The notes under the pieces were generated by a model, which saw nothing but the letters and a program-made list of their open reading frames with translations, ran no database searches and was not told where the DNA came from. 23,563 nt of DNA from JADKIH01 sp031427625 (GTDB taxonomy: Bacteria; Bacteroidota; Bacteroidia; AKYH767-A; 2013-40CM-41-45): assembly GCA_031427625.1 (NCBI GenBank), contig JANPNV010000056.1, forward strand, positions 1 through 23,563. Direction: 5' to 3'. Of the stretch, positions 1 to 7,886 are shown in pieces. Made by a program: the position numbers and the translations under genes. Numbering within the stretch: the stretch's first letter is position 1; each line of letters starts with the position of its first letter.

Positions 1-116
1 TAATTTTATCGATTTTCGGGTCGCGATATCAGGGGAAAATGAAAGCGTATTTGTTTGCTTTGAAAAAATTTATTGATATGATCTTTCGTGGGAAAAATGA
101 GATAGCAAGAAATTAG
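1..116 (+). CDS. C-terminal fragment of an unidentified protein (5' end outside window)
   Basis: One frame is open from the left edge to a TAG at 114-116, giving about 37 residues and ending in the basic stretch FRGKNEIARN. The stop lies 2 bases before the ATG of the glycosyltransferase at 119, which is the spacing expected of genes in one operon. The fragment is basic and partly hydrophobic (AYLFALKKFIDMIF) but carries no motif I can assign. From context it is probably another glycan-biosynthesis protein. The evidence is the open frame and the tight junction only, and a chance open frame this short cannot be excluded. Confidence 0.45.
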   Translation, partial: ILSIFGSRYQGKMKAYLFALKKFIDMIFRGKNEIARN

Positions 117-118
117 GG

Positions 119-1210
119 ATGAAAAAAATATTATTTCTTGCTGATATTAATTCTTCTCATACACAAAAATGGGTGTCAGGTGCTGCTTCTCTTGGTTATT
201 CAACTGCTATATTTTCACTTTCTAAGCCTGTTAACGACTGGTATAAAAAAGCCCGTGTTGAATTGCTTAGTGATAATGGAGTAGTAGAAAATAATATTTT
301 TTCGGGAAACGACTTGTCAAAGATCCGATATATTAAGTTCATCGGTGAGATAAACAAGTCGATTAAGAAATTTTCGCCCGATATTATTCATTCGCATTAT
401 GCCACCAGTTATGGTTTACTTGGTGCAATGACAGGAAAGCATCCCTTTATTCTTTCTGTTTGGGGTTCTGATGTATTTGATTTTCCAAAACATTCATTTC
501 TTAATCGCTTAATGTTGAAATGGATTTTTAAAAAATCAGATTTGCTTCTTTCAACCAGTTTGATAATGAAAAAAGAAATTGGAAAATATTCTTTAGGAAA
601 TGTCGTAGTCACACCATTTGGAATTGATACGAATCAATTTTGTAAAAATAAGTTAATAAGAAGTGACGTTTTTACAATTGGAATAATCAAATCACTCGAA
701 AGTCACTATGGTATCGATTATCTGATAAGAGCATTCGAAAATGTAACAAAAAAATATCCTTCCAAAAAGTTGCGTTTGGTTATATGTGGTCAGGGGACTA
801 AGTCAGACGAGTATAAAAAACTGGTTACTGAATTGAAATTAAACCAACAAGTATCGTTTACCGGCAAAATACCATATGAAGAGGTTCCTGCCATGCACAA
901 TACATTTAATTTGTTTGTTTGTCCATCACTGAATGAAAGTTTCGGAGTAAGTGTTCTTGAAGCTTCAGCTTGTGAAGTTCCGGTAATTGCATCAAATGTA
1001 GGAGGACTACCCGAAGTGGTAGCAGATGGGGAAAGCGGAATTTTAGTAAAGCCGGGGAATACAAAAGAAATAGCTGATGCGATAAGCTATTTTATCGATA
1101 ATCCCGAAATGGAGGAGCGCTTCGGAAAAGCAGGAAGAAGATTTGTTATAGATAATTTCGATTGGAGCAAAAGTCTTGTTCAAATTAACGATATTTATCA
1201 CCACTTTTGA
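119..1210 (+). CDS. GT4-family glycosyltransferase (GT-B fold)
   Basis: This 363-residue protein is a retaining glycosyltransferase of family 4. It would transfer a sugar from a nucleotide donor to a growing lipid-linked glycan on the cytoplasmic side of the inner membrane. The N-terminal Rossmann half (about 1-175) contains DIIHSHYATSYGL and ILSVWGSDVF, as in the acceptor domain of GT4 enzymes. The C-terminal half contains FTGKIPYEEVP followed by CPSLNESFGVSVLEA, which holds the family E-x7-E motif (E273 and E281), then PVIASNVGGLPEVV and the GILVKPGN donor-site segment. There is no signal peptide or clear membrane segment. The ATG at 119 follows the previous stop by 2 bases, and the next gene begins 3 bases after this stop. 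The family is certain; the sugar and linkage cannot be read from the sequence. Confidence 0.92.
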   Translation: MKKILFLADINSSHTQKWVSGAASLGYSTAIFSLSKPVNDWYKKARVELLSDNGVVENNIFSGNDLSKIRYIKFIGEINKSIKKFSPDIIHSHYATSYGLLGAMTGKHPFILSVWGSDVFDFPKHSFLNRLMLKWIFKKSDLLLSTSLIMKKEIGKYSLGNVVVTPFGIDTNQFCKNKLIRSDVFTIGIIKSLESHYGIDYLIRAFENVTKKYPSKKLRLVICGQGTKSDEYKKLVTELKLNQQVSFTGKIPYEEVPAMHNTFNLFVCPSLNESFGVSVLEASACEVPVIASNVGGLPEVVADGESGILVKPGNTKEIADAISYFIDNPEMEERFGKAGRRFVIDNFDWSKSLVQINDIYHHF

Positions 1211-1213
1211 CCA

Positions 1214-2296
1214 TTGAAAACGAAAAAGAAAATACTCACAGTAATTGGGGCAAGACCTCAGTTCATAAAATCGGCTGTAGTCAGTCGTGAATTTACTAAA
1301 CACGATTGCATATCTGAAGTCGTCGTACATACTGGTCAACATTACGATCACAATATGTCTGATGTATTTTTTCGTGAGATGGACATTCCTGAACCGGCTT
1401 ATAATCTTGGAATTAAATCTGCTCTTCAGGGTCAGATGACAGGCAGAATGCTTGAAGGAATTGAAGCTATAATTCTAGAGGAGAAACCCGATGGAGTAAT
1501 TGTTTACGGTGATACGAATTCAACGCTTGCCGCTGCCATCGCTGCTGCAAAGCTTCATGTCAAGTTAATTCATATCGAAGCCGGCCTCAGGAGCTTTAAT
1601 ATGTACATGCCTGAAGAAGTAAATCGCATTTTAACCGACAGGATTTCTTCACTATTGTTTTGTCCATCAGAAATTGCAATGAGAAACCTAAAGAACGAAG
1701 GTTTTGAAAAATTCGATTGCCGGTTTGTCAATTCAGGCGATGTAATGCTTGATGCTTCTATATTCTATTCGAAGAAAATTGATGACAGGATTTCTGTTAT
1801 TGATAAATTAAAACTAAAAGAATTTGTGCTCTGCACTGTTCATCGCGCCGAGAACACCAATGACCCCGTTAAGCTTAAGGATATTATTTTCGCTCTTAAT
1901 ACAATCAATAGGGACATGCCTGTCGTTTTACCTATGCATCCCAGAACGAAGAAAAATGTTGAAGCGCTTTCGCTTAAAATTGATTTCACAGTTATAGAAC
2001 CTATTGGTTATCTGGATATGCTAAAACTGCTGAAGGATTGTTCGATGGTTATGACAGACAGTGGCGGATTACAAAAGGAAGCTTATTTTTTCAAGAAGTC
2101 ATGTATATGCCTGCGCAACGATACGGAATGGACGGAATTGCTTGATTCTGGACATCTTGTTTTGACTGGATCCGATGTATCTAAAATCACGGAAGCATTT
2201 TTAAATAATAAGAAAATGCCTTCGGATTATTCTGAAGTTTTTTATGGCGACGGAAACGCTTCTAAGCTGATTGTAGGTGAAATTCTGAAAATGTAG
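1214..2296 (+). CDS. wecB: UDP-N-acetylglucosamine 2-epimerase (non-hydrolysing), TTG start
   Basis: This 360-residue cytoplasmic enzyme interconverts UDP-GlcNAc and UDP-ManNAc, supplying a precursor for surface glycans. The family motifs appear in order: IGARPQFIK (11-19), HTGQHYDHNMSD (39-50), VYGDTNST with D100, HIEAGLRS with E122, PEEVNRILTDRIS (133-145), TVHRAEN with H210, MHPRTKKN, and TDSGGLQKEAYF near the C-terminus. D100, E122, one of E135/E136 and H210 correspond to catalytic residues described for E. coli WecB. The start must be TTG at 1214: homology begins within 8 residues of it, and the first in-frame ATG lies inside a conserved motif. The gene sits 3 bases after the GT4 gene and 1 base before the GT2 gene. 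No wecC-type dehydrogenase follows, so the product may be used as ManNAc or oxidised by an enzyme encoded elsewhere. Confidence 0.95.
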   Translation: MKTKKKILTVIGARPQFIKSAVVSREFTKHDCISEVVVHTGQHYDHNMSDVFFREMDIPEPAYNLGIKSALQGQMTGRMLEGIEAIILEEKPDGVIVYGDTNSTLAAAIAAAKLHVKLIHIEAGLRSFNMYMPEEVNRILTDRISSLLFCPSEIAMRNLKNEGFEKFDCRFVNSGDVMLDASIFYSKKIDDRISVIDKLKLKEFVLCTVHRAENTNDPVKLKDIIFALNTINRDMPVVLPMHPRTKKNVEALSLKIDFTVIEPIGYLDMLKLLKDCSMVMTDSGGLQKEAYFFKKSCICLRNDTEWTELLDSGHLVLTGSDVSKITEAFLNNKKMPSDYSEVFYGDGNASKLIVGEILKM

Positions 2297-2297
2297 T

Positions 2298-3239
2298 ATG
2301 GAGCTTTCTGTAATTTGTCCAACATATAATGAAATTGATTTTATCGATTCACTGGTTGAGAATCTTTGCAATTCCGATGGCGTTGAAAAAGAAATCCTGA
2401 TTGTTGATGGCGGCTCTCACGATGGTACCAGGGAAAGAGTTGTTTTGCTAATGAAAAAATATTCAGCTCTGAAACTTTTGGATAATCCAAAAAGGACATC
2501 GACTCATGCATTTAATATCGGTTATAAATATTCAACAGGAAAATTTATTGCTTTCGTTGGTGCACATGCTAATTATGAGGATAATTATTTTACTGCCGGT
2601 TTGGATAGTCTTAAGAATAATGAATGTGATGTTGTCGGCGGTCCATTAAAACAAATGGGAAGGACTCTTGCGGGGAAAGCGATTGCACTGGTAATGAGCA
2701 GTAAATTTGGGGTAGGCAACACTGAATTCAGGACTATGAGTAAGAAAATGATGGTAGATAGTGTAGCGTTTGCAATTTATAAGAGAGAAGTAGTGGAGCG
2801 TTGTGGATTAATGGATGAAACGTTACCTGTTAACCAGGATGATGAATTTCATTACAGGGTAAAAAGTAAGGGGTATAGAATTATGATGATTCCTGAAATG
2901 TCTTCTACTTACTATGTTCGCGATTCATATTTTAAATTGTTCCGGCAATATTTTCGATATGGTCTATACAAGCCTGCAGTATTGAAAAAGGTCAGCGGCT
3001 CCGTTCGGTTACGACATCTTGTCCCATCGCTTTTTGTTTCGTATCTCATCTCATTACCGCTGGCTTTTTATTATCCTGTTTGGATCTGGCCATTGCTGAT
3101 TTACATTACTTTCATAATTTTGAGAGCTCTTACATTTGATGAAATATTTAATGTCAGATTAATGGCAATTCCTGTTTTCCCATTGATACATATTTCTTAT
3201 GGAACTGGCTTTCTTGCCGGATTATTCAAAAAAGTATGA
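2298..3239 (+). CDS. ExoA-like GT2 glycosyltransferase with C-terminal membrane segments
   Basis: This 313-residue protein has a GT-A glycosyltransferase domain (about 1-230) followed by hydrophobic stretches around 248-290. It resembles the succinoglycan ExoA subgroup of GT2: SVICPTYNE (4-12), ILIVDGGSHDGT, LDNPKRTSTHAFNIGY, SKFGVGNTEFR, PVNQDDEFHYRVKSKGYR and the FRQYFRYGLYK segment all match its pattern. It probably adds a sugar to a lipid-linked intermediate at the cytoplasmic face of the inner membrane. The position where ExoA-type enzymes carry the metal-binding Asp (xDAHA) reads FVGAHANY here, so that Asp is Gly. The presumed catalytic-base region NQDDE is intact. The gene is 1 base after wecB and overlaps the next gene by 4 bases (ATGA at 3236-3239), which suggests coupled translation. 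Donor and acceptor are unknown. Confidence 0.88.
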   Translation: MELSVICPTYNEIDFIDSLVENLCNSDGVEKEILIVDGGSHDGTRERVVLLMKKYSALKLLDNPKRTSTHAFNIGYKYSTGKFIAFVGAHANYEDNYFTAGLDSLKNNECDVVGGPLKQMGRTLAGKAIALVMSSKFGVGNTEFRTMSKKMMVDSVAFAIYKREVVERCGLMDETLPVNQDDEFHYRVKSKGYRIMMIPEMSSTYYVRDSYFKLFRQYFRYGLYKPAVLKKVSGSVRLRHLVPSLFVSYLISLPLAFYYPVWIWPLLIYITFIILRALTFDEIFNVRLMAIPVFPLIHISYGTGFLAGLFKKV

Positions 3240-4507
3240 AAGCTTTAGAATTTAAAATCAAAGATCCTTTAGTTCTCGAGAATGTTCTCGCATTGTCTGT
3301 TTTTTTTCTGCCACTCTTTCAGGTTGCGTCTCTAATATGTTGGGGTCTTTTGTTAATAGTATGGATCTATCAAAAAAAATATAAAAACATTTTTAGTAAT
3401 TTAAAATCAAACCCTCAATTAGCACTATTTTTCTCCCTCTATTTATTTTATCTGATAGGGATGTTCTGGACGGAAGATAAAAAAGCAGGGTGGGAGGATT
3501 TGTCGATTAAAATTCCATTATTCATTTTTCCGGTAATATTCAGTTCTATAAATTTATCAAAAGAATCATACAGGAAAACCGGAATTGCATTGATTGCGGG
3601 TTGTACAGTTGCCTTGTTGATCTGTTTTTTTCATTCATTATCCCTATACATTGAGACGGGTGATATTAAGAAATTTTATTATGTAATATTTTCAATATTT
3701 CTACATCCTACTTATTTTACAATGTATCTTAATCTGGCTTTGCTTTTTCTTGTTCAGGATACTGTATCTGAAAATAAAATTATTCTTCATTCCGGAAAGA
3801 TTCGCATTTTATTATTTTTTATTTTAATGACTGGCGTGATATTGCTGAATGCACGTCTGGCTATGACAACAGTATTTATTACCTTGTTTGTTTTCGGAAT
3901 TGCGGAAGCTATAAAGCGAAATAAAACAAAGCAATTATTAATGCGCTCTATAATTCAGATAGTTTTAATTGTTGGAATTGTATTCTCATTACTTAGGTTG
4001 TATAATCGTTTTGATCAGATCGCAAATGTTGTTCAGAATAAAAACAGTACAGATGGTGTTTTAGACACTGCAGCCCATGTATATTATAACAGCACTGTAA
4101 CACGGTTGGCATTAATGAAAAATGGAATTACGGTATTTAAAAATAATTTTATTTTTGGGGTTGGAAGCGGAGATGTTATACAGGAATCGGTAAAGGAATT
4201 AAATCGATCTAAGCTCGATTATCTTTCAAAACATTATACCGGTGCTCACAATCAGTATCTGCAGACTGCAATGTCTATTGGGATATTCGGACTAATCTTA
4301 TTGGTTTTATGCATAACATTCCCGTTGGTAGATTATTACAGGAGTAAAAACTACCTTGCGATCTGTTTTGTAATTATAGTTTTCATAAATGCATTTGGCG
4401 ATACGATTTTAAGGGCCTCATCACTTTATTTTTTCGTATTTTTTGGATGCTATTTATTTGTTCAGAATAAAGAAAATTATTTTTTCAACTATCCACAGAA
4501 AAAATAA
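3236..4507 (+). CDS. O-antigen ligase/polymerase-like integral membrane protein (Wzy_C / WaaL type)
   Basis: This 423-residue protein has many hydrophobic segments, roughly ten to twelve predicted helices by eye, and a large periplasmic loop around 250-345. The loop ends with FGVGSGDVI and then GAHNQYLQTAMSIGIFG. This GVGxGD...AHNxYLQ arrangement is typical of the O-antigen ligase family (PF04932), which includes WaaL ligases and Wzy polymerases; H338 lies at the conserved His and R207 (LLNARLAM) at a conserved Arg. It would join or transfer lipid-linked glycan at the periplasmic face. Ligase and polymerase cannot be told apart from sequence alone, so no symbol is given. Its start overlaps the GT2 stop, and an 82-base gap follows before the next gene. 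Confidence 0.85.
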   Translation: MKALEFKIKDPLVLENVLALSVFFLPLFQVASLICWGLLLIVWIYQKKYKNIFSNLKSNPQLALFFSLYLFYLIGMFWTEDKKAGWEDLSIKIPLFIFPVIFSSINLSKESYRKTGIALIAGCTVALLICFFHSLSLYIETGDIKKFYYVIFSIFLHPTYFTMYLNLALLFLVQDTVSENKIILHSGKIRILLFFILMTGVILLNARLAMTTVFITLFVFGIAEAIKRNKTKQLLMRSIIQIVLIVGIVFSLLRLYNRFDQIANVVQNKNSTDGVLDTAAHVYYNSTVTRLALMKNGITVFKNNFIFGVGSGDVIQESVKELNRSKLDYLSKHYTGAHNQYLQTAMSIGIFGLILLVLCITFPLVDYYRSKNYLAICFVIIVFINAFGDTILRASSLYFFVFFGCYLFVQNKENYFFNYPQKK

Positions 4508-4515
4508 TAATTTTG
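4508..4515 (+). promoter_or_regulatory. Candidate internal promoter, -7 box TAATTTTG
   Basis: TAATTTTG is an exact match to the Bacteroidota -7 consensus TAnnTTTG and lies directly after the stop at 4505-4507. A TTTTC at 4482-4486 could act as a weak -33 element, 21 bases upstream. It falls in the only sizeable gap inside the glycan cluster (4508-4589), so the genes from 4590 onward may have a second transcription start. A short motif like this can occur by chance in AT-rich DNA. Confidence 0.3.
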
Positions 4516-4589
4516 AAAATATTTTCAGTCAGAAATAACAATACGAAGCTTAGATAAATGAAACCCGAAAATAATTATACGTTCTATAA

Positions 4590-5819
4590 ATGATCCCATT
4601 TTCTCCGCCACGAATAGATCAGAAAATTATCGACGAAGTCGTAGACACGCTTAAATCAGGCTGGATAACAACAGGCCCGAAGACGAAGTTGTTTGAAAAG
4701 AGGCTTTCAGAATACTGCAATGTTCCAGCAGTAATTTGCCTGAATTCTGCGACCTCTGGACTTGAGCTTATGCTCAGATGGTTTGGAGTGAAGGAGGGTG
4801 ATGAAGTCATTCTTCCGGCTTACACCTATTCGGCTACGGCCAATGTTGTAATCCATTGTGGTGCTATCCCTGTCTTTGTTGATGTGAATGAAGATTTTAA
4901 TATCGATCCTGAAAAAGTCAAGCAGGCGATAACAAAAAAGACAAAGGTTATAATGCCTGTTGATTTCGGCGGATGGCCTTGTGACTATAATAAGTTGAAT
5001 GCTCTGGTTAAAGATGCTTCAATCAAGAAATTATTTTTAACTGAAAGCGAAGAGCAAAAAAACCTTGGTCGGATTTTAATTCTGTCGGATGCTGCCCATT
5101 CTCTGGGCGCACTTTATGGTGGGAAACGTACGGGCAGTCTTACCGATATCTCTGTATTTTCATTTCATGCAGTTAAGAACCTTACCACTGCAGAAGGTGG
5201 AGCCGTATGCCTGAATCTACCTGAACCATTCGATAATAAGGCCATATATGATCGTTTATGTATATCGTCATTGCATGGGCAGAATAAGGATGCCTTGTCA
5301 AAAATGAAGGCCGGAAGTTGGAAATACGATGTTGTCGAGGCAGGTTATAAGATGAATATGACCGATATTTTGGCTTCCATTGGACTTGTAGAGCTCGGTC
5401 GCTATGAGGAAGAGACGCTTCCGAAACGGAAAGAGGTATGCATGAAATATGAAGAAGTCTTGAAGAAAAAAGATTGGGCTATCCTACCTCAGCAGGAAAA
5501 TATTACTTTGCAAAACAAAAGTTCATATCATCTTTTTGCACTTCGTATAAAAGATATCGATGAAGCCACCCGTGATGGTATTATTCAAAGTATTACTAAT
5601 TCGGGAGTATCAGTCAATGTTCATTTCATTCCTGTTCCAATGATGTCCTATTACAAAAGTAAAGGGTATGACATAAAAAATTATCCGGTCACCTATAAAC
5701 TCTATTCATCAGAAATATCATTGCCAGTATACTACGATCTCACCGACGAACAGATAAATATAGTTCTTGAAGTGGTGGTATCATCCATTGAGAAAAAGCT
5801 ACTAACAACTAAATTATGA
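4590..5819 (+). CDS. DegT/DnrJ/EryC1-family PLP-dependent sugar aminotransferase
   Basis: This 409-residue enzyme belongs to the fold-type I aminotransferases that convert keto-sugar nucleotides into amino sugars (relatives include ArnB, PseC and WbpE). Family signatures are IPFSPPRIDQKIIDEV and SGWITTGPKTKLFE at the N-terminus, NSATSGLEL (52-60), ILPAYTYSATANVV, SDAAHSLGA with D167 contacting the PLP ring nitrogen, and SFHAVKNLTTAEGG with K196 as the Schiff-base lysine. Residues about 144-162, just before SDAAHSLG, look like a small insertion compared with typical members. It implies that the glycan contains an amino sugar, but the substrate cannot be read from sequence. A candidate promoter lies just upstream, and the stop overlaps the next start by 4 bases (ATGA, 5816-5819). 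Confidence 0.93.
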   Translation: MIPFSPPRIDQKIIDEVVDTLKSGWITTGPKTKLFEKRLSEYCNVPAVICLNSATSGLELMLRWFGVKEGDEVILPAYTYSATANVVIHCGAIPVFVDVNEDFNIDPEKVKQAITKKTKVIMPVDFGGWPCDYNKLNALVKDASIKKLFLTESEEQKNLGRILILSDAAHSLGALYGGKRTGSLTDISVFSFHAVKNLTTAEGGAVCLNLPEPFDNKAIYDRLCISSLHGQNKDALSKMKAGSWKYDVVEAGYKMNMTDILASIGLVELGRYEEETLPKRKEVCMKYEEVLKKKDWAILPQQENITLQNKSSYHLFALRIKDIDEATRDGIIQSITNSGVSVNVHFIPVPMMSYYKSKGYDIKNYPVTYKLYSSEISLPVYYDLTDEQINIVLEVVVSSIEKKLLTTKL

Positions 5820-7123
5820 AATCATTATTCATCTTACTGCTTTTACCGGTAAGCTTTCTTTTTGCTCAGCAGAAAAATTATACGGCTGAATCAGTAGAGG
5901 TATTTAATAACATTCGCAGCAGAGAATTTGCGAAAGTGACTGCATTATTTGACTCAAGTATTTCTGCCAGAATTGATACGATAAAACTTCGTCAGGTTTG
6001 GGATAATTTACTAAAACTTGCAGGTCCTTTCGTAAAGGTTATTGATACTACCGTTGATCATCAGGAATATTTTGATGTGGTAATTCAACATAGTCAGTTT
6101 GAAAAAAGGAAAATAGATTTCAAGCTAGTTTATGGAAAAAACAGTCTGATCAAGGGAATTTCATTTCTTCCTGGCGAGCTAAGAGAGCAATATAAATTTC
6201 CCGATTATTACAATAAGGAATTGATTTCTGAACGAACAGTTTTCATTCAAAATGGTCCGTATAGAATTCCCGGACTACTCACATATCCCAAAAAAGAAGG
6301 CAGGTTTCCTGTTGTTATACTCATTCACGGATCCGGACCGAATGATAAAGATGAAACAGTCGGACCCACAAAAATATTTAAAGACATTTCAGTAGGATTT
6401 GCTGCCAAGGGAATTGCAGTGTATCGATACGATAAGCGTACAAGAGTTTTTGCTGCCAAAATGAGTAAGGATAAAAACCTTACGATCAATGAGGAAACTA
6501 TTGAAGATGCTATTGCAGCAGTTAAGATGCTGAAAGCCGACAGCACTGTCGATAGTTCGTCAATTTACTTGTGCGGACATAGCATGGGAGGAATGGTACT
6601 TCCGCGAATAGCATCCCGTGTATCTGGAATTAAAGGGCTGATATATCTGGCCGCTAACGGCAGGCACCTAGAAGATTTGTTAGTCGAACAGGCTACCTAT
6701 ATCATTTCACTCGACACCACTGGTCAAGATAATAAGCTACTCCTCGATTCAATAAAACGTGAAGCAGTAAAAATAAAAGGACTGAAAGCAACAGATACTG
6801 ATACTTCATTCATCTTCCACATACCGCGTGCATATTGGATCGATCTTAATAATTATAATCCTGTAGGAATGGCTGCTTCTCTGAAAATACCCATGTATTT
6901 TCTGCAGGGTGGAAGGGATTATCAGGTAACAGATGTAGATTTTAATATTTGGAAAAAAGGCATGAAGGATACAAATGCTGATTTTAAATTATATCCTGAC
7001 CTCAATCATTTTTTTATAAAGGGTAAAGGAAAAAGTACTCCATCAGAATATACAAAAACTGGAAATGTTGATGGAGCCGTTATCAACGATATTGTAAATT
7101 GGATTTCCATCCGACAAAAATGA
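5816..7123 (+). CDS. Exported DUF3887 + alpha/beta hydrolase protein
   Basis: This 435-residue protein starts with a signal peptide (MKSLFILLLLPVSFLFAQQ, cleavage likely after A17). Residues about 25-118 resemble DUF3887, and an alpha/beta hydrolase domain follows from about 140. The hydrolase has the oxyanion-region motif LIHGSGPND, the nucleophile elbow CGHSMGG (S256), an acid candidate D368 in GGRDYQ and a His candidate H398 in LNHFF, so a full Ser-Asp-His triad is present. It is probably a periplasmic or surface esterase or peptidase; the substrate is unknown. It is joined to both neighbours by 4-base ATGA overlaps (aminotransferase upstream, phosphoglycosyl transferase downstream). That ties it to glycan production and makes removal of acyl groups or another glycan edit a reasonable but untested guess. 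Confidence 0.88.
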   Translation: MKSLFILLLLPVSFLFAQQKNYTAESVEVFNNIRSREFAKVTALFDSSISARIDTIKLRQVWDNLLKLAGPFVKVIDTTVDHQEYFDVVIQHSQFEKRKIDFKLVYGKNSLIKGISFLPGELREQYKFPDYYNKELISERTVFIQNGPYRIPGLLTYPKKEGRFPVVILIHGSGPNDKDETVGPTKIFKDISVGFAAKGIAVYRYDKRTRVFAAKMSKDKNLTINEETIEDAIAAVKMLKADSTVDSSSIYLCGHSMGGMVLPRIASRVSGIKGLIYLAANGRHLEDLLVEQATYIISLDTTGQDNKLLLDSIKREAVKIKGLKATDTDTSFIFHIPRAYWIDLNNYNPVGMAASLKIPMYFLQGGRDYQVTDVDFNIWKKGMKDTNADFKLYPDLNHFFIKGKGKSTPSEYTKTGNVDGAVINDIVNWISIRQK

Positions 7124-7752
7124 TACGCTTGACGGGTTTTATCCGGAAATTCCTTATCCGGTTTTTCGATATTCTTCTTTCTTTGGCAGGATTGATTCTC
7201 CTTCTGCCTTTTCTCATTCTGATAAGTCTGGCAATTCTTGCCGACTTTTCGGGCCCTGTCATTTTTCGGCAAACCCGTGTCGGAAAGAACAATATTGATT
7301 TCACCCTATTAAAATTCCGGACCATGCACATTGGCTCAGATAAAAAAGGGTTGATTACGATAGGCCGGCAGGATCAGCGGGTAACAAGCATCGGTAAATT
7401 TCTTCGAAAGTTTAAACTTGACGAACTGCCACAACTCTTTAATGTTCTGTCTGGCGACATGAGTATAGTGGGACCCAGGCCTGAAGTAAGGCATTATACA
7501 AAGTTGTATAGTCCCGCCGCTCAGATGATTATACTGTCAGTGAAGCCAGGAATTACGGATAATGCATCGATCGAATTCTCCAATGAGAATGAGCTCTTGA
7601 GCAAGGCTAATGATCCTGAGCGCTATTACATAGAGGAGATTATGCCCATAAAGATCAGGCTTAATATGATCTACATCGAAAACCTTACTTTTGGGAATTA
7701 CCTTAGAATTCTATTTAAGACCGTTGGAAAAGTACTTTCAGGCAGAGGTTAG
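7120..7752 (+). CDS. Monotopic phosphoglycosyl transferase (PglC/WcaJ-type initiating sugar transferase)
   Basis: This 210-residue protein transfers a phosphosugar from a UDP-sugar to undecaprenyl phosphate, the first membrane step of glycan assembly. It has one N-terminal hydrophobic hairpin (about 14-44) followed by the PF02397 core: PVIFRQTRVGK, LLKFRTM (63-69), LRKFKLDELPQLFNVLSG and SGDMSIVGPRPE (111-122). D101 and E102 form the catalytic Asp-Glu pair known from PglC. The short length without an N-terminal CoA-binding-like region fits the PglC class rather than the long WcaJ/WbaP class. A TTG further upstream (7099) is also in frame, but ATG 7120 is preferred because it overlaps the preceding TGA as ATGA and homology starts there. 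It is the last gene of the cluster. Confidence 0.93.
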   Translation: MIRLTGFIRKFLIRFFDILLSLAGLILLLPFLILISLAILADFSGPVIFRQTRVGKNNIDFTLLKFRTMHIGSDKKGLITIGRQDQRVTSIGKFLRKFKLDELPQLFNVLSGDMSIVGPRPEVRHYTKLYSPAAQMIILSVKPGITDNASIEFSNENELLSKANDPERYYIEEIMPIKIRLNMIYIENLTFGNYLRILFKTVGKVLSGRG

Positions 7753-7817
7753 GGCTAAGATTATTAATAAAAGAATGAAATGTAGAAGTAATCCGTTTCA
7801 GATAACAGAAAAGATTC

Positions 7818-7825
7818 TACTTTTG
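7818..7825 (+). promoter_or_regulatory. Candidate cas6 promoter, -7 box TACTTTTG
   Basis: TACTTTTG matches TAnnTTTG exactly, and GTTTC at 7795-7799 could serve as a -33 element about 18 bases upstream. Transcription would begin near 7830, giving a leader of about 55 bases before the ATG at 7887. The box overlaps the right arm of an inverted repeat (GTAGAA 7782-7787 / TTCTAC 7815-7820). The promoter lies in a 134-base gap after the glycan cluster, so cas6 probably has its own transcript. Confidence 0.45.
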
Positions 7826-7886
7826 CAATCTCATAAGTAATAAAATAGTTTTTCAGGCGACACAGATTTTTCATTAATAGGTAGAT

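Noticed and set aside
7099..7119. TTG start seven codons upstream for the phosphoglycosyl transferase
   Set aside because: ATG 7120 overlaps the preceding stop as ATGA and matches where family homology begins; the extension lies fully inside the hydrolase gene.
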